Positions 41,311 through 49,249 of a stretch of 64,000 nucleotides of DNA are shown here, piece after piece. Position 1 is the first letter of the stretch; each line of letters opens with the position of its first letter. The stretch is from NCBI GenBank assembly GCA_900766135.1, contig CAAFUF010000015.1:124001-188000 (forward strand), read 5' to 3'. The notes below the pieces were generated by a model. The model searched no databases, was not told the origin of the DNA, and saw nothing but the letters and a program-made list of their open reading frames with translations. A program made the translations under genes and the position numbers. This DNA is from Paenibacillaceae bacterium (lineage in GTDB: Bacteria; Bacillota; Bacilli; Paenibacillales; Paenibacillaceae).

Positions 41311-41958
41311 ATGCCAAGCAACGAGTTCGTCCCGTTGGTGAATTCCATAAGCGAGCAAATTTATGTAACGCTTAAGCGAAAAATACTCACGGGGGAGCTA
41401 TCCCCGGGAACCCGGCTCCTCGTGTTGGATATCGCGGGCCAATTCCAGGTGAGTCAGGCGCCCGTTCGGGAAGCGCTGGAACGGATGAAGCAGGAAGGCT
41501 TGATTACCGGCATTCGTAATAAAGGGTCCGTAGTGTCCAACATTACGTCGAAGGAGATTCGAGATCTGTTCGTTCTTCGCGAAATCATAGAGGGCTACGC
41601 CGTTCGCACGTCCATGCCGACTTTGTCGGAGTCGGATTACGCCACGCTCGAAGCGATTATTCGGAGGATGGAGGAGGCCGTCGAGCAAAGCGACACGTTA
41701 AGCATTCTCGAGTTGGATATGGACTTTCACGGTTTTTTCTACAAACGCTGCGACAATCAAGCCATCTTGGAGCTATGGAACCATATGCGGACGAAGGTGA
41801 TGCGCTTCATGGCCATCTCCAACCGGCACTCTACGACAGATATGCTGGCCGACTGGCACAGGATGCTGATTGACGCCCTGCGGACGGGGGACGGCGATGT
41901 CGCCGAAGGGGCGTTTATCGAGCACATGCACGCTTACAAATTTATTGATTTGGATTAG
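41311..41958 (+). CDS. GntR-family regulator, FadR subfamily (FCD domain)
   Basis: A 215-residue regulator with the GntR winged helix at residues 8-72 (IYVTLKRKILTGELSPGTRL...FQVSQAPVREALERMKQEG) and a helical FCD domain (DMDFHGFFYKRCDNQAI). FCD-type GntR regulators often control hexuronate, galactonate or gluconate pathways. It stands at the head of a sugar-acid locus (RraA-family protein, ABC importer, UxuA-type dehydratase, enolase-superfamily enzyme, two SDRs), and I infer that it governs that pathway. The AraC-type gene follows by 45 bp. Confidence 0.9.
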   Translation: MPSNEFVPLVNSISEQIYVTLKRKILTGELSPGTRLLVLDIAGQFQVSQAPVREALERMKQEGLITGIRNKGSVVSNITSKEIRDLFVLREIIEGYAVRTSMPTLSESDYATLEAIIRRMEEAVEQSDTLSILELDMDFHGFFYKRCDNQAILELWNHMRTKVMRFMAISNRHSTTDMLADWHRMLIDALRTGDGDVAEGAFIEHMHAYKFIDLD

Positions 41959-42003
41959 GGTCTGGCTATCGTTCGCCATCTTTTTCATAAGGGGGAAAAG
42001 AGT

Positions 42004-43173
42004 ATGCTGAATGAACGTCTTGTCATGGACCACCAGGCGATCACGTCATGGATGAGTGACCGCCTCCTGCGGCATCTAGTATCCGGGACCGCGGATGCGA
42101 AGGCGGATTTGAAGGAGAATATGACTCGCCTTCACTTGAATCCGTACTACACGTTTCCCACGATTGCGCTATTGGAGCCGACCGCTTCCGATGATCATGA
42201 ACACGACAAGCTGGCTTATCTGGAGAGCCTGCGGGAATCCCTCCGGCAACGGATGCCGGGGAGCAGCATCGCTTTTCTTGACGGGGAGGGACGAATCGGG
42301 CTGCTGTTCTCGTGGGTGTCCAAGGAAGTGCTTGAACGGCTGCAGGATCTGCTTCAGGAACGATTCGATCGTCCCATTAGTATCGGGGTAGGGAAGCCAT
42401 GCAGTCATTTACGAGACGTACACCTCTCCTACCGGCAGGCGGCATGGGCGTTGCAGAACAAGTTCTACAGCGGAACCGGCCAATTGATTCATTTCGGCGA
42501 GCTTCTCCGTCTGAAGCCGATCGCCCGCTACCCGGCGGAGAAGGAGAAGCAGCTGTATGACAGTTTCCGCTCGGCGGCCTCGGAAGAGGAAATCGCGGAG
42601 GCTGTAGAAGTATTCTATTCCGCCGTGCTGGAGCAAGGACCGATCGACATCAAGAGCATGTACGAGCTGACGATCCGTCTGCTGGTCGGAATGGAAAGAA
42701 GAGTGCTTGCCGACGAAGAAAATGTAGGCGCTTACAGTCCTTTCGAAGCGACATCGCTTGTTAAGCTGGGAACGTTAGAGGAGTTGAAGCGGTACGTCTG
42801 TCGGTTTCTGACCGAGTTGTGGAAAGTGGCTTCACCTGGACAGAAAGAGAACCATCGCAGCATCATTAAGAAGACGATCCACTACATGGAGCAGGAATGC
42901 CAGTACGCTTCGTTGCAAAGCGTAGCTCAAAAAGTGTATATGACGCCGACCTATTTAAGCCTGCTCTTCAAGACGAATACCGGCAAGACGTTCATCGAGC
43001 ATCTGACCGATATCCGAATTGAAAAGGCAAAGGAAATGCTGCGGACGACGCATCTGAAAAATTATGAAGTGGCCGAGAAGGTCGGCTACCAGGATCCCCG
43101 TTATTTCAGCCAAATTTTCAAGAAGAAGGTTGGGGTGTCGCCGAGCGAGTATCGGGAGTCGGCTGGAAAATAA
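42004..43173 (+). CDS. AraC-family regulator with YesN-like C-terminal half
   Basis: The 389-residue protein ends in a two-helix-turn-helix AraC domain (about 290-385; SLQSVAQKVYMTPTYLSLLFK and the second helix pair VAEKVGYQDPRYFSQIFKKKVG). The middle (ISIGVGKPCSHLRDVHLSYRQAAWALQNKFY) resembles the linker domain of YesN-type response regulators, but the N-terminal receiver domain with its Asp is absent. It is therefore a YesN relative freed of phosphorylation control, perhaps with a ligand-binding N-terminus. GGGGGAAAAG precedes the ATG. Confidence 0.88.
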   Translation: MLNERLVMDHQAITSWMSDRLLRHLVSGTADAKADLKENMTRLHLNPYYTFPTIALLEPTASDDHEHDKLAYLESLRESLRQRMPGSSIAFLDGEGRIGLLFSWVSKEVLERLQDLLQERFDRPISIGVGKPCSHLRDVHLSYRQAAWALQNKFYSGTGQLIHFGELLRLKPIARYPAEKEKQLYDSFRSAASEEEIAEAVEVFYSAVLEQGPIDIKSMYELTIRLLVGMERRVLADEENVGAYSPFEATSLVKLGTLEELKRYVCRFLTELWKVASPGQKENHRSIIKKTIHYMEQECQYASLQSVAQKVYMTPTYLSLLFKTNTGKTFIEHLTDIRIEKAKEMLRTTHLKNYEVAEKVGYQDPRYFSQIFKKKVGVSPSEYRESAGK

Positions 43174-43175
43174 AG

Positions 43176-43210
43176 AAGGAAGCGGTACAGCGCCCGCTTC
43201 CTGTTTTCTT
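43176..43210. terminator. Terminator between convergent AraC and RraA-family genes
   Basis: GGAAGCGG (43178-43185) pairs with CCGCTTCC (43194-43201), followed by TGTTTTCTT. Confidence 0.8.
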
Positions 43211-43220
43211 ATCTATGCCG

Positions 43221-44126
43221 CTATAAACGTACGTCGGAGCGGTGACCATCCTCATCGTTCCGGCGCGCCTCCTCGAGCTCCTTCTCCCAGGATAAATGGC
43301 GGTATTCGGCGGCCGCTGCATCGCTTTGGAACCACCGGATGAAGTCCTCCCACAGCGCGATAGGCCAGGATGCGTCGATCTGCGCGGTGCTATAGACGCC
43401 TTCCTTCAGCCGGATGAAGCCAAACACGTCGCGGACCTGCGATTTCTCCGCCTGCTCCGCCGTCAGCTCGGCAAGATGGGGAGGGATGAAAATGACCCCT
43501 GCCGGCGTTCCGAGCACCACGTCGCCGGGAAGGCAAATCGCCTTGCCGATCCGGGTCGGCACGTTCATGCCCACCATCGTGACATCGCCGATGGCCGTTG
43601 GGTCGCTGCCGCGGTAGTAGACGTTAATGTTCTTGATCTCGGCTACTTGCTGATTGTCGCGAATGCCGCCCCAGATCACGGCACCGCCCCGCTTGGTGCG
43701 GGTCGAGATGGCCGTGGACAGGTTTCCGCCGACATAGGTGCCGAGGTGGATTTTGTCGAACATATCGACGACGACGACGTCATCCTCCTCTAGGGAGTCG
43801 ATTACCCACTGATTAAAGAAACCTCTTCGCCCCTCTTGCTCATGCCCGTAATTCAGCAGGGTTTCATGAAGATCGGGCCGCTTCGGCACCATGACGGCCG
43901 TAACCGCCCGCCCCACCATCACCTGATCGGGATGGACGATCTTGAAATCGCCTTCGAACTGAAACGTATAGCCGCGGTGCCAGAGCGGCCCCCATGCTTC
44001 CTCCAGCGTAATTTTTCGAATTCTTCGCAGAACGTCAGCCGGCACCTTCGGTCTCCCGTTCTCGAACCGTTCGCCTTTCCACAGCGGCGTCAGCTGAATG
44101 ATATCTTCCGGGTTATCAAATTTCAT
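43221..44126 (-). CDS. RraA-family protein (HMG/CHA aldolase-like)
   Basis: About 301 residues. The RraA fold is visible in GRAVTAVMVP, then GGNLSTAISTRTKRGGAVIWGGIRDNQQV (Arg-Asp of the active site) and PGDVVLGTPAGVIFIPPHL. Members include 4-hydroxy-4-methyl-2-oxoglutarate aldolases, oxaloacetate decarboxylases and sugar-acid-associated enzymes of unknown substrate; they cleave or decarboxylate 2-keto acids with a divalent metal. It is longer than minimal RraA proteins (about 160 residues), with extra N- and C-terminal parts. ATG 44126 lies 7 bases after GAGGAGG. It is divergent from the ABC importer genes. Confidence 0.85.
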   Translation of the reverse strand: MKFDNPEDIIQLTPLWKGERFENGRPKVPADVLRRIRKITLEEAWGPLWHRGYTFQFEGDFKIVHPDQVMVGRAVTAVMVPKRPDLHETLLNYGHEQEGRRGFFNQWVIDSLEEDDVVVVDMFDKIHLGTYVGGNLSTAISTRTKRGGAVIWGGIRDNQQVAEIKNINVYYRGSDPTAIGDVTMVGMNVPTRIGKAICLPGDVVLGTPAGVIFIPPHLAELTAEQAEKSQVRDVFGFIRLKEGVYSTAQIDASWPIALWEDFIRWFQSDAAAAEYRHLSWEKELEEARRNDEDGHRSDVRL

Positions 44127-44330
44127 TGAAGCGCCTCCTCTTATCCGGGGGAATTGTGAACCCTTGCCGTTTGACATGACTCTATTGTTAGGGACGGCCG
44201 CCGTTTTGTCGATGCGACTTTCTTAAGCATTTTGCCCGCCGAATCATAATTTTTTCCACCGGGGTCGCCGGAGCTTCCGTGAGGAAACCATGGAGTTTAA
44301 AAAATCAAACATTTTCATAATTTCGTCACC

Positions 44331-44368
44331 TATAATCGTGAAACCGCCTTCGAATACAGTAGTACTAC
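44331..44368 (+). promoter_or_regulatory. Promoter region of the sugar-acid importer with palindrome
   Basis: A -10 hexamer TATAAT (44331-44336) is followed by a weak cre-like stretch (44339-44352, 12 of 14 positions) and by a perfect 10-bp palindrome GTAGTACTAC (44359-44368) that could be an operator. No convincing -35 hexamer is seen, which suggests dependence on an activator such as the AraC-type protein. Confidence 0.4.
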
Positions 44369-44408
44369 AACATTTATCACATGGTAGATCGCATGAGGGG
44401 AGGAATCC

Positions 44409-44438
44409 ATGGATGGCTGCAAGAACCAATGCCGCTAA
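44409..44438 (+). CDS. Possible leader peptide overlapping the permease start
   Basis: The only good ribosome binding site in this leader, GGGGAGGA (44397-44404), lies 4 bases before ATG 44409. That ATG opens a nine-codon frame, MDGCKNQCR, that is out of frame with the permease and ends at TAA 44436-44438, overlapping the permease ATG at 44429. It may couple translation of the importer to this short frame; a sequencing frameshift is the alternative. Confidence 0.35.
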   Translation: MDGCKNQCR

Positions 44439-45367
44439 AGAGGCCGGAAGAGCTGGACGCCGTCCGAAAGCGCTTGAAGACCGGCGAAACCCATCTGGCC
44501 GGTTATATTTTCATTTCCCCGTGGCTCATCGGCTTTCTATTGCTGACGTTATGGCCGATCGCCCAATCGCTGTATCTGTCTTTCACCGACTACTCGCTCC
44601 TGGAAGATCCGGTTTGGACGGGAGCGGACAATTACGTCAATATTTTTACGAATGATTCGACCTTTACGAAATCGCTTAGCGTGACCTTTACGTTCGTTCT
44701 CTTCTCCGTGCCGTTGAAGCTGCTCTTTTCGCTGCTCGTCGCCATGGCGCTAAATCAGAAGTTGAGGGGCATGAATCTGTACCGGACGGCGATTTATTTC
44801 CCTTCATTGATTGGCGGAAGCATCGCGGTCGCGGCTTTATGGCGCAATATGTTCGGACTAGACGGTTACATCAATCAGGTGCTCGCCTGGTTCGGCATTC
44901 AGGGCGTCGGCTGGATCACCAACCCGGACACTTCGCTCGGCACGCTCATCCTGCTGAATACGTGGCAATTCGGCTCAACGATGGTCATCTTCCTGGCCGG
45001 GCTCAAGCAGATCCCGCAGGAGCTATACGAATCCGCGGCGGTGGACGGCGCCAACAAGTTCCGCCGATTCATCAGCATCACGCTGCCGATGTTATCTCCT
45101 GTCATGTTCTTTAATCTCATTCTCGGCGTGATCGGCTCCTTCCAGACCTTCACCTCCGCTTTCATCATTACAAAGGGAGGACCGGTCAATTCCACTTACG
45201 TGTATGCCTTGTTCCTGTACGAGAAGGCGTTCAAGCATTACCAGATGGGCTATGCTTCGGCGTTGGCCTGGATCTTGCTCGCCATCGTCGGAATGCTGAC
45301 CATCATTAACTTCGCCGCATCCCGTTACTGGGTGTTCTATGAGTCGGAAGGGGGAGGGTCGAAATGA
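44429..45367 (+). CDS. Sugar ABC transporter permease (MalF-like)
   Basis: About 312 residues with six membrane segments, beginning with ISPWLIGFLLLTLWPIAQS, and an EAA loop YESAAVDGANKFRRFISITLP (about residues 210-229). The start is uncertain: in-frame ATGs at 44381, 44393 and 44429 all lack a proper ribosome binding site. 44429 is chosen because it overlaps the end of the short leader frame at 44409-44438 and would permit translational coupling. It overlaps the next permease gene by 4 bp (ATGA). Confidence 0.85.
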   Translation: MPLKRPEELDAVRKRLKTGETHLAGYIFISPWLIGFLLLTLWPIAQSLYLSFTDYSLLEDPVWTGADNYVNIFTNDSTFTKSLSVTFTFVLFSVPLKLLFSLLVAMALNQKLRGMNLYRTAIYFPSLIGGSIAVAALWRNMFGLDGYINQVLAWFGIQGVGWITNPDTSLGTLILLNTWQFGSTMVIFLAGLKQIPQELYESAAVDGANKFRRFISITLPMLSPVMFFNLILGVIGSFQTFTSAFIITKGGPVNSTYVYALFLYEKAFKHYQMGYASALAWILLAIVGMLTIINFAASRYWVFYESEGGGSK

Positions 45368-46191
45368 AGTTCGGCTCCAAGCTGACGAATCATCTGCTTC
45401 TGACCTTATTTTCGCTCCTCATGTTGTATCCGGTTATCTGGTGGGTCGGCGCTTCGCTGAAGAAGACCGAGGAGCTGAGCCTGCCGACATTGTGGCCGAA
45501 GACGCCGATTTGGGAGAACTACAGCAACGGCTGGCATTACTCTAACGAGTACACGTTTGCCCATTTCTTCGGCAATACGCTCCTGATGGAAGTGGGGAAC
45601 GTGCTTGGCGGCGTATTGACCGCCGCCGTCGTCGCATACGGCTTCGGCAGGCTGAACTTCAAGCTGCGGGGCTTCTGGTTCTCGGTTCTTCTGCTGACGA
45701 TGATGCTGCCGGGCCAGGTGACCGTTGTTCCGCAATATATCCTGTTCAACTCCTTCGGCTTCGTGGACAGCTACGTGCCGCTGGTGCTGCCGCATTTCTT
45801 CGGCGGCGGCGCATTCTTCATCTTTCTTCTCGTCCAGTTCATCCGGGGAATCCCCCGCGACTTGGACATGGCGGCGAAAATCGACGGCGCGTCCGTGTAC
45901 GGCATTTTCCTGTGGATCGTCTTTCCGCTGATCAAGCCGGCGCTCGTTACGGTGGCGATCTTCACCTTCATCTGGAGCTGGGACGATTTCTTCTCGCAGG
46001 TGCTGTACCTCAGCTCGGTAGACAAATTTACGGTAGGCTTGGCGCTTCGAGGATTCATCGACCAGTTTGAGATTCAATGGGGGCAGCTGCTTGCGATGTC
46101 GCTGCTATCCGTCATCCCTTCCGCACTGATCTTCCTCTTCGCGCAGAAGCATTTCGTGGAGGGGATCGCAACGACGGGGCTTAAAGGCTAG
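45364..46191 (+). CDS. Sugar ABC transporter permease (MalG-like)
   Basis: A 275-residue membrane protein with six segments and an EAA loop of the form DMAAKIDGASVYGIFLWIVFP (core DMAAKIDGAS). It pairs with the MalF-like protein and begins within its stop codon. The importer has no ATPase gene nearby. Confidence 0.92.
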   Translation: MKFGSKLTNHLLLTLFSLLMLYPVIWWVGASLKKTEELSLPTLWPKTPIWENYSNGWHYSNEYTFAHFFGNTLLMEVGNVLGGVLTAAVVAYGFGRLNFKLRGFWFSVLLLTMMLPGQVTVVPQYILFNSFGFVDSYVPLVLPHFFGGGAFFIFLLVQFIRGIPRDLDMAAKIDGASVYGIFLWIVFPLIKPALVTVAIFTFIWSWDDFFSQVLYLSSVDKFTVGLALRGFIDQFEIQWGQLLAMSLLSVIPSALIFLFAQKHFVEGIATTGLKG

Positions 46192-46256
46192 TTTCGGAGC
46201 CGGAAACGGAAGTCATTCGCTTGAGCCAAAAAGAAAAATGAAAGGGGAAATCGACA

Positions 46257-47600
46257 ATGAGAACATCGAAATGGATGAGCGCGGCTGCACTCCTGTTAGC
46301 GCTGTTTGTCGCACTGACGGCTTGCAACGGCGGCGGCGGAGGGAATTCCGGAGGCAATTCCGGAGGCAATTCCGGAGGGAATGGCGGCGGAAACGGAGGA
46401 AACGGAGGGGACGGCGGAGAGAAGACGCTCAGCATCATGTGGTGGGGGACGGACGCGCGCCACGAAGCGACGCAGAAAGCTTTGGATCTTTATGGGCAGC
46501 AAAACCCCGGCGTGAAATTCAAGCCCGAATATATGGCTTGGGATGCTTATTGGCAGAAGCTGCCGACATTAGCGGCTTCCAAAACGATGACGGACGTGCT
46601 TCAGATGGACGCCGCTTACCTACAGGAATACGTCAGCCGGGGACAACTGGAGGATCTGTCGGACATCGACCTGACCGGCATCGTTGATCCCGGCGTGATC
46701 GAGAACCTCAAGATAGACGGCAAGCTGTACGGCATTCCGCTCAGCCAGAATGCGCAGGGCACGGCCTTCAACAAAGCCGAGCTGGAGCAGTACGGCATCC
46801 CGCTGCCGCACAAGGATTGGACGTACGACGAGTACTTCCAATGGGCGAGGGACGCCCGCGCCAAGCTGCCGGAGGGCAAGTACCCGATTGGCGACACGAC
46901 AACCTGGGATTTCTATAATTACTACCAGACGGCGATGGGGAAACCGCCGATCATGTCCGACGGGGGGAAGACGTTCACGCTCGACAAGGACCTGTTCATG
47001 AAGTTTTATCAAACCTACGAACAATTCCGCAAGGATAAAATCGTACCGCCGGCTGAGCAGTCCGCCGCCTTCCTCGAAAATGACCCGCAGGCCGACCCGA
47101 TGGCGAGCGGGGTGGTGATGACCCGCGGCGCAACGACCGGCTCGGTCAGCGCTCTCGAGCAACTCATGCCGGGCAAGGTGGGCGTCGTGAATATGCCGAC
47201 CGGACCCGCGGGCGGAGGCTGGGCGCAGTCGACGATTTTCCTCAGCGTCAGCACCAATTCGAAGAACAAGGAAGAAGCCAAAAAATTCGTCAAATGGTTT
47301 ATTACCGATGAAGCCGCTGGCGATGCGCTTGGTTTGACCCGGGGTATCCCGATCAATCCGGAAATTTACAAGAAACTTGAACCGAATCTGGAGGCGAAGG
47401 ATAAGCTCGGCAAAGAGATTTACGATCTGTCCGTCGATAAGGCGCTGCCGTTCTATTCGCCGGCTCCCGGCTTTTCGGAATGGGTCGATGCTTATAAGAA
47501 GGAGATGGATGCGGTTACGTTCGGTCAGCAGTCCATCGAGGATGCCTTTAACAAGATCGACAAGCTTGGCAAAGAGCTGGCTGCCAAGGCTGGCAATTAA
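46257..47600 (+). CDS. ABC transporter sugar-binding lipoprotein with Gly/Asn repeat linker
   Basis: A 447-residue family 1 solute-binding protein with lipobox VALTACNG (Cys at about residue 23). Directly after it comes a linker of about 30 residues made of Gly with NSGG repeats, encoded by a tandem 12-bp repeat at 46344-46379. The binding fold starts at KTLSIMWWGTDARHEAT. Context with mannonate dehydratase and sugar-acid enzymes points to a uronate-containing saccharide as ligand; this is inference. Confidence 0.9.
   Translation: MRTSKWMSAAALLLALFVALTACNGGGGGNSGGNSGGNSGGNGGGNGGNGGDGGEKTLSIMWWGTDARHEATQKALDLYGQQNPGVKFKPEYMAWDAYWQKLPTLAASKTMTDVLQMDAAYLQEYVSRGQLEDLSDIDLTGIVDPGVIENLKIDGKLYGIPLSQNAQGTAFNKAELEQYGIPLPHKDWTYDEYFQWARDARAKLPEGKYPIGDTTTWDFYNYYQTAMGKPPIMSDGGKTFTLDKDLFMKFYQTYEQFRKDKIVPPAEQSAAFLENDPQADPMASGVVMTRGATTGSVSALEQLMPGKVGVVNMPTGPAGGGWAQSTIFLSVSTNSKNKEEAKKFVKWFITDEAAGDALGLTRGIPINPEIYKKLEPNLEAKDKLGKEIYDLSVDKALPFYSPAPGFSEWVDAYKKEMDAVTFGQQSIEDAFNKIDKLGKELAAKAGN
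46344..46379 (+). repeat. Tandem 12-bp repeat in the lipoprotein linker
   Basis: Three perfect units of AATTCCGGAGGC-type sequence (last base of the final unit differs) encode repeated NSGG. Such in-frame repeats can change copy number by slippage and so vary linker length. Confidence 0.8.
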
Positions 47601-47624
47601 GCGATAGGAAGCGGGGTTAACGAG

Positions 47625-48608
47625 ATGCAGCTAGCGGAATTTCTTCCATCCCAGCCAAGCCGGCTGTGGCATTTGGCGAAACAGATGAACGTGAATTACG
47701 CGGTCAGCGGGCTGCCGTGGGAAGAGAAATCGGAGAAGCCGTGGGATTTGATGCCGCTGATCCGGATGAAGCAGCGTTATGCGGACTTTGGCCTTACGCT
47801 GTCGGTCATCGAATCGATGCCGCCAAGCAACAAGATCAAGCTGGGGGCGCCCGGCCGCGACGAGGAGATCGAGATTTTCCAGCAATTTCTCGTCAATATG
47901 GGGGCTGCAGGCATTCCCGTGCTCTGTTATAACTTCATGGCGCAATTCAACTGGTTTCGCACTTCAACGACGACCCGGACGCGGGGAGGAGCGCTCGTCT
48001 CCAGCTACGATCACCGCCTGATGGCGGACGCGCCGCTGACGGAGGCCGGAATCGTGACGGAGGAGGAGCTGTGGGAAAATCTCCATTATTTCCTGGAAAA
48101 CATCGTTCCCGTCGCGGAATCGGCCCGGGTGAAGCTGGCGCTTCATCCGGACGATCCGCCGATTACGCCGATCCGCGGGGTCTCCCGGATTTTGCGGAGC
48201 GCCTCGGCGCTGCAGCGGGCCATCGATCTGGTGCCGAGCGCGTATAGCGGAATTACGTTATGCCAGGGGACATTGGCGACGGCCGGCGAGGATATCCCGG
48301 GAGTGATTCGGCATTTCGCCGATCAGCAGAAGCTGTTCTTCGTCCACTTCCGCGACGTGAAGGGCACGCCGGAAAAATTCGAGGAGACGTTCCATGACGA
48401 TGGCCAGACGGATATGCTCGAAGCGATGAGGACGTATTACGAGGTAGGCTTTGGCGGACCGGCCAGACCGGACCACGTCCCGACGATGGAAGGTGAAGAC
48501 AACGAGAACCCGGGGTATGAGCTACTCGGCCGCTTGTTCGGCGTAGGTTATATCACCGGCTTAATGGAGGCGGCGGCCAAGATGGGCCGCGATTCCGCCA
48601 CCCGATAA
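47625..48608 (+). CDS. uxuA: Mannonate dehydratase
   Basis: The 327-residue protein dehydrates D-mannonate to 2-keto-3-deoxygluconate in glucuronate breakdown. Typical UxuA metal and substrate segments are present in order: VLCYNFM, LALHPDDPP, ITLCQGT, VHFRDVKG, DDGQTDM and RPDHVPTMEGE. It starts 24 bp after the binding-protein gene and is the last gene of the importer operon. The presence of UxuA identifies the locus as hexuronate related. Confidence 0.92.
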   Translation: MQLAEFLPSQPSRLWHLAKQMNVNYAVSGLPWEEKSEKPWDLMPLIRMKQRYADFGLTLSVIESMPPSNKIKLGAPGRDEEIEIFQQFLVNMGAAGIPVLCYNFMAQFNWFRTSTTTRTRGGALVSSYDHRLMADAPLTEAGIVTEEELWENLHYFLENIVPVAESARVKLALHPDDPPITPIRGVSRILRSASALQRAIDLVPSAYSGITLCQGTLATAGEDIPGVIRHFADQQKLFFVHFRDVKGTPEKFEETFHDDGQTDMLEAMRTYYEVGFGGPARPDHVPTMEGEDNENPGYELLGRLFGVGYITGLMEAAAKMGRDSATR

Positions 48609-48614
48609 CCTGAA

Positions 48615-48664
48615 GAATGGGTCGTCTCAATCGGCTTATGCCGGGCGAGACGATTCTTTTTTTT
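48615..48664 (+). terminator. Terminator after uxuA
   Basis: CGTCTC (48623-48628) pairs with GAGACG (48647-48652), extended by GAAT/ATTC around a four-base bulge, followed by eight T residues. Confidence 0.8.
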
Positions 48665-48692
48665 AATGGTAAAGTATAGGAAAGGAGGGACT

Positions 48693-49187
48693 ATGAACAT
48701 GAATAGCCATGAAGAATTCGCTAGCCCAGCCCAGCCGGAGAGTAACGAAGATACGGCGTTGGAGGAAATCACGGGGATGACTTGTATTTACGTACCTGTA
48801 AATGATGTTTATGAGTCTATGAAATGGTACCAAAAAAATTTGGGGTACCAGCCATCCAACTCAAACGAGGTTAAACCTGGGATGGAAACCGCCGTTTTGA
48901 ATTTACCCGATCGGAACGGAAACTTGCCTACGCCTGGTTTGAGACAAGTTGTGCCCGCTCTGTTCCTTCACAAATCAGACAAAGCAGGCGGACGATTGCG
49001 TTTTTCATGGTCATTAGACAGCGGTAAGCCCCATGCCATTGCCTGTTTCATTACCCCTCGTATTGATGCGTTGATTGAACGGTTTAAGGAAAATGGAGTG
49101 AATATCCTAGGAAAACGAATGACAAGCGGACCCAACATCACGTTTGCTGATCCTGACGACAACCTCTGGGAAGCTTGGCAACCCTAA
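48693..49187 (+). CDS. VOC (glyoxalase/bleomycin resistance) superfamily protein
   Basis: About 164 residues, with one VOC half-barrel: TCIYVPVNDVYESMKWYQKNLGY at the start and GPNITFADPDDNLWEAWQP at the end, the usual signature of these metal-binding or ligand-binding proteins. The first 30 residues are a polar extension. The function is unknown. Two ATGs (48693, 48699) follow AGGAGG by 4 and 10 bases; either may be used. It is flanked by terminators, hence monocistronic, and appears unrelated to the sugar-acid genes. Confidence 0.82.
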   Translation: MNMNSHEEFASPAQPESNEDTALEEITGMTCIYVPVNDVYESMKWYQKNLGYQPSNSNEVKPGMETAVLNLPDRNGNLPTPGLRQVVPALFLHKSDKAGGRLRFSWSLDSGKPHAIACFITPRIDALIERFKENGVNILGKRMTSGPNITFADPDDNLWEAWQP

Positions 49188-49191
49188 AGTA

Positions 49192-49226
49192 ACAGAAAAA
49201 CCGCCCTTGTTGGGCGGTTTTCTGTT
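49192..49226. terminator. Bidirectional terminator between VOC and enolase-superfamily genes
   Basis: ACAG-AAAA-CCGCCC (49192-49206, one bulged A) pairs with GGGCGG-TTTT-CTGT (49212-49225). Confidence 0.9.
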
Positions 49227-49249
49227 GAGTTGAAGTTCAACCTGGAGCC

